Below, piece after piece: positions 6,038 through 7,642 of a stretch of 7,642 bases of DNA (position 1 is the stretch's first letter; each line of letters starts with the position of its first letter). This DNA comes from Actinomycetes bacterium. Lineage in GTDB: Bacteria; Actinomycetota; Thermoleophilia; BMS3ABIN01. Both the position numbers and the translations under genes were made by a program. Where the stretch lies: positions 1-7,642 of the forward strand of contig JAJYLK010000051.1 in assembly GCA_021787775.1 (NCBI GenBank), written 5' to 3'. Below the pieces are notes generated by a model, which saw only the letters and a list, made by a program, of their open reading frames with translations, ran no database searches and was not told the DNA's origin.

Positions 6038-6922
6038 TTGAGCCAATTTCCTACCTTTCAACAAATCGTCCTCTCCCTGCAGCGATACTGGGCCTCGCAG
6101 GGTTGCGTCATCATGCAGCCGTATCACACGGAGGTGGGCGCCGGAACCTTTAATCCGGCAACCTTTTTGCGTTGCCTCGATGACCGTGCCTGGCGGGCGG
6201 CTTACGTGGAGCCGTCGATCCGGCCCACCGACGGACGTTACGGCGAGAACCCTTACCGCCTATCCCATTACTATCAGTTTCAGGTGATCCTCAAGCCGGC
6301 GCCGGCCGACTGCCAGGACCTGTACCTGCGCTCGCTGGCGGAGCTGGGCGTCGATCTGGCCGCCCATGACGTGCGTTTTGTCGAGGATGACTGGGAAGGG
6401 CCGACCCTGGGCGCCTGGGGGCTGGGGTGGGAGGTCTGGATCGACGGCATGGAGGTCACCCAGTTCACCTATTTTCAGCAGGTGGGAGGGATCGATCTGA
6501 GCCTGGTGCCGGTGGAGATCACATACGGCCTGGAGCGCATCGCCATGTATCTGCAGAAGAAGAACAGCGTCTATGACCTGGTCTGGGCGGAAGGGGCGGG
6601 CGGCGCGCCATCTACCACATATAGAGATGTATATCAATCAAACGAGGCCCAGTTCTCCCGCTATAACTTCGAGATCGCCGACACCGCGTTGCTGTTGCAG
6701 CACTTCACTGACTTCGAACAGGAATGCGAACGCTGCCTGGCGGCCGTGCTGCCCCGGCCGGCATATGATTATGTACTGAAGTGTTCGCACACTTTTAATC
6801 TGCTCGATTCGCGGGGCGTCATCAGCGTCACCGACCGCACCGGCTACATCGCCCGGGTGCGCAACCTGGCGCGGCGCTGCGCGGAGATGTATCTGAGCCT
6901 GCTGGCCCCGGAGGAGCCGTAA
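6038..6922 (+). CDS. glyQ: glycyl-tRNA synthetase alpha subunit
   Basis: Catalytic subunit of the two-subunit (alpha2beta2) class II glycyl-tRNA synthetase; it activates glycine and charges tRNA-Gly together with GlyS. The 294 residues compare with 303 in E. coli. Landmarks: [20 protein letters not shown] (16-35); the motif 2 region [20 protein letters not shown] (62-81); [20 protein letters not shown] (113-132); [11 protein letters not shown] (141-151); motif 3 [11 protein letters not shown] (163-173); and the C-terminal [20 protein letters not shown] (248-267). TTG 6038 was chosen because it gives the normal family N-terminus and follows a good promoter. The frame stays open upstream to 5957, but those 27 residues have no family match and would lie across the promoter. 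No Shine-Dalgarno is visible. A short AT-rich patch (about 6616-6642) falls in the variable loop around residues 193-202. Confidence 0.97.
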   Translation: MSQFPTFQQIVLSLQRYWASQGCVIMQPYHTEVGAGTFNPATFLRCLDDRAWRAAYVEPSIRPTDGRYGENPYRLSHYYQFQVILKPAPADCQDLYLRSLAELGVDLAAHDVRFVEDDWEGPTLGAWGLGWEVWIDGMEVTQFTYFQQVGGIDLSLVPVEITYGLERIAMYLQKKNSVYDLVWAEGAGGAPSTTYRDVYQSNEAQFSRYNFEIADTALLLQHFTDFEQECERCLAAVLPRPAYDYVLKCSHTFNLLDSRGVISVTDRTGYIARVRNLARRCAEMYLSLLAPEEP

Positions 6923-6925
6923 ATG
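6910..6925 (+). promoter_or_regulatory. ribosome binding site and start of glyS
   Basis: GGAGGAG (6910-6916), inside the last codons of glyQ, lies six bases before ATG 6923. That ATG directly follows the glyQ TAA (6920-6922). This is the clearest Shine-Dalgarno in the window. It would allow independent or coupled initiation, keeping the two subunits in balance. Confidence 0.85.
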
Positions 6926-7642
6926 CCCGGCGGCAAAGAAAACGGCGATGGCCTCAGGGATTTCCTCTTCGAGATCGGCACCGAGGAGCTGCCCGCCGCC
7001 GCCGCGATTTCAGCTCTCAGCCAGGTGGGCGCTCTGGCGGCTGAGGCCTTTGCGGTCCAGACAGTCAGCATCGAACCGGAAAAGATCACGGCATGGGTCA
7101 GCCCCCGGCGGATCGCCATTTATGTCAGGGATGTGCCCGCCAGTCAGGAACCTGGCGAGACCGTCGAGCGCGGTCCGCGCGCCGGCGCCGCATTCGACGC
7201 CGACGGCAAGCCCACCGGCGCCGCCATCGGCTTTGCCAGGTCCAAAGGCGTGGAACCGCAGGAGCTGCAGGTGCGTGAATTCAAGGGACAGGATTTCGTA
7301 TTTGCGGTAAAAACGAAGGAAGCGCTGCCCACCCAAACGGTGCTGCCGGCCATCTGCAGCCAGATCCTTGAGAACATCAGGTTCGGCAAGACGATGGGCT
7401 GGGATGGCGCGGGGCTGCGGTTCTCGCGGCCGGTGCGCTGGCTGGCGGCAAAGTACGGCCGGGACACGATCGAGTTCGAAGCCGCCGGACTGAAGTGCGC
7501 CGGCGTGAGCCGCGGACACCGGTTTCTGGCGCCGTCAGCGACGTTCGAGATCACCGGCGCGGCGGATTACCGCACGCAGCTTGCGGCGGCAGGTGTCATC
7601 GTCGACCAGGAAGAGCGCCGCCGCATCATCCTCGAGGGTCTG
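6923..7642 (+). CDS. glyS: glycyl-tRNA synthetase beta subunit, N-terminal part (runs off the window)
   Basis: The beta subunit completes the alpha2beta2 enzyme and carries the tRNA-binding and anticodon-recognition parts. 240 codons are present and open to the window edge; the family is usually close to 700 residues, so about one third is seen. Conserved blocks: FLFEIGTEELPA (14-25); the WVSPRRIAIYV stretch (the family's TPRRL region); ERGPRAGAAFDADGKPTGAA; the GFARSKGV block; the FGKTMGWDGAGLRFSRPVRW block; and SRGHRFLAP. All are in family order with no break. It starts directly after the glyQ stop, in the usual glyQ-glyS operon. The first ten residues (MPGGKENGDG) are a polar extension before the conserved start. 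The anticodon-binding C-terminus is outside the window. Confidence 0.97.
   Translation, partial: MPGGKENGDGLRDFLFEIGTEELPAAAAISALSQVGALAAEAFAVQTVSIEPEKITAWVSPRRIAIYVRDVPASQEPGETVERGPRAGAAFDADGKPTGAAIGFARSKGVEPQELQVREFKGQDFVFAVKTKEALPTQTVLPAICSQILENIRFGKTMGWDGAGLRFSRPVRWLAAKYGRDTIEFEAAGLKCAGVSRGHRFLAPSATFEITGAADYRTQLAAAGVIVDQEERRRIILEGL

Overview
The window holds one compact stretch of housekeeping chromosome. Two aminoacyl-tRNA synthetase loci flank a cell-wall enzyme, a predicted RNase H-fold nuclease and a recombination mediator. It is GC-rich (above 60% by eye), densely coded, and has no mobile elements, CRISPR arrays, tRNAs or rRNAs. The order alaS-ruvX-mltG is typical of Actinomycetota (mycobacteria have alaS-ruvX-mltG-aroE) and is also seen in related form in Bacillota. 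A two-subunit glycyl-tRNA synthetase (glyQ, glyS) near recO recalls the Bacillota era-recO-glyQ-glyS cluster; most well-studied actinobacteria use a single-chain enzyme instead. Together with the GC content, promoters lying almost on their start codons and the style of the AlaS sequence, this suggests a deep-branching actinobacterium (Thermoleophilia-like or a related lineage). That placement is inference.

Layout, left to right. Bases 3-71 look like the last codons of an unidentified upstream gene. alaS (81-2702) follows and ends in a perfect 23-bp tandem duplication covering its stop codon. Two consecutive terminator-like hairpins then separate it from ruvX (2824-3261). mltG (3263-4288) begins 1 base after ruvX. 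It meets recO (minus strand, 4289-5032) tail to tail with no base between the stop codons. Upstream of recO, on the same strand, is a gene for a predicted lipoprotein of unknown function (5079-5903). A short divergent promoter region (5904-6037) separates this from glyQ (6038-6922) and the abutting glyS (6923 to the window edge, truncated).

How the genes relate: AlaS and GlyQ/GlyS charge tRNA for protein synthesis. RuvX/YqgF is linked to rRNA processing or nucleic-acid cleavage. MltG cleaves nascent peptidoglycan. RecO loads RecA at gaps. They do not form one pathway.

I found no convincing new multi-gene system. The points most worth a second look are small: a perfect 8-9-8 inverted repeat wrapped around the -10 box of recO, a RuvX lacking the C-terminal catalytic aspartate, tandem hairpins between alaS and ruvX, the 23-bp duplication at the alaS stop codon, and the uncharacterised lipoprotein between recO and glyQ.
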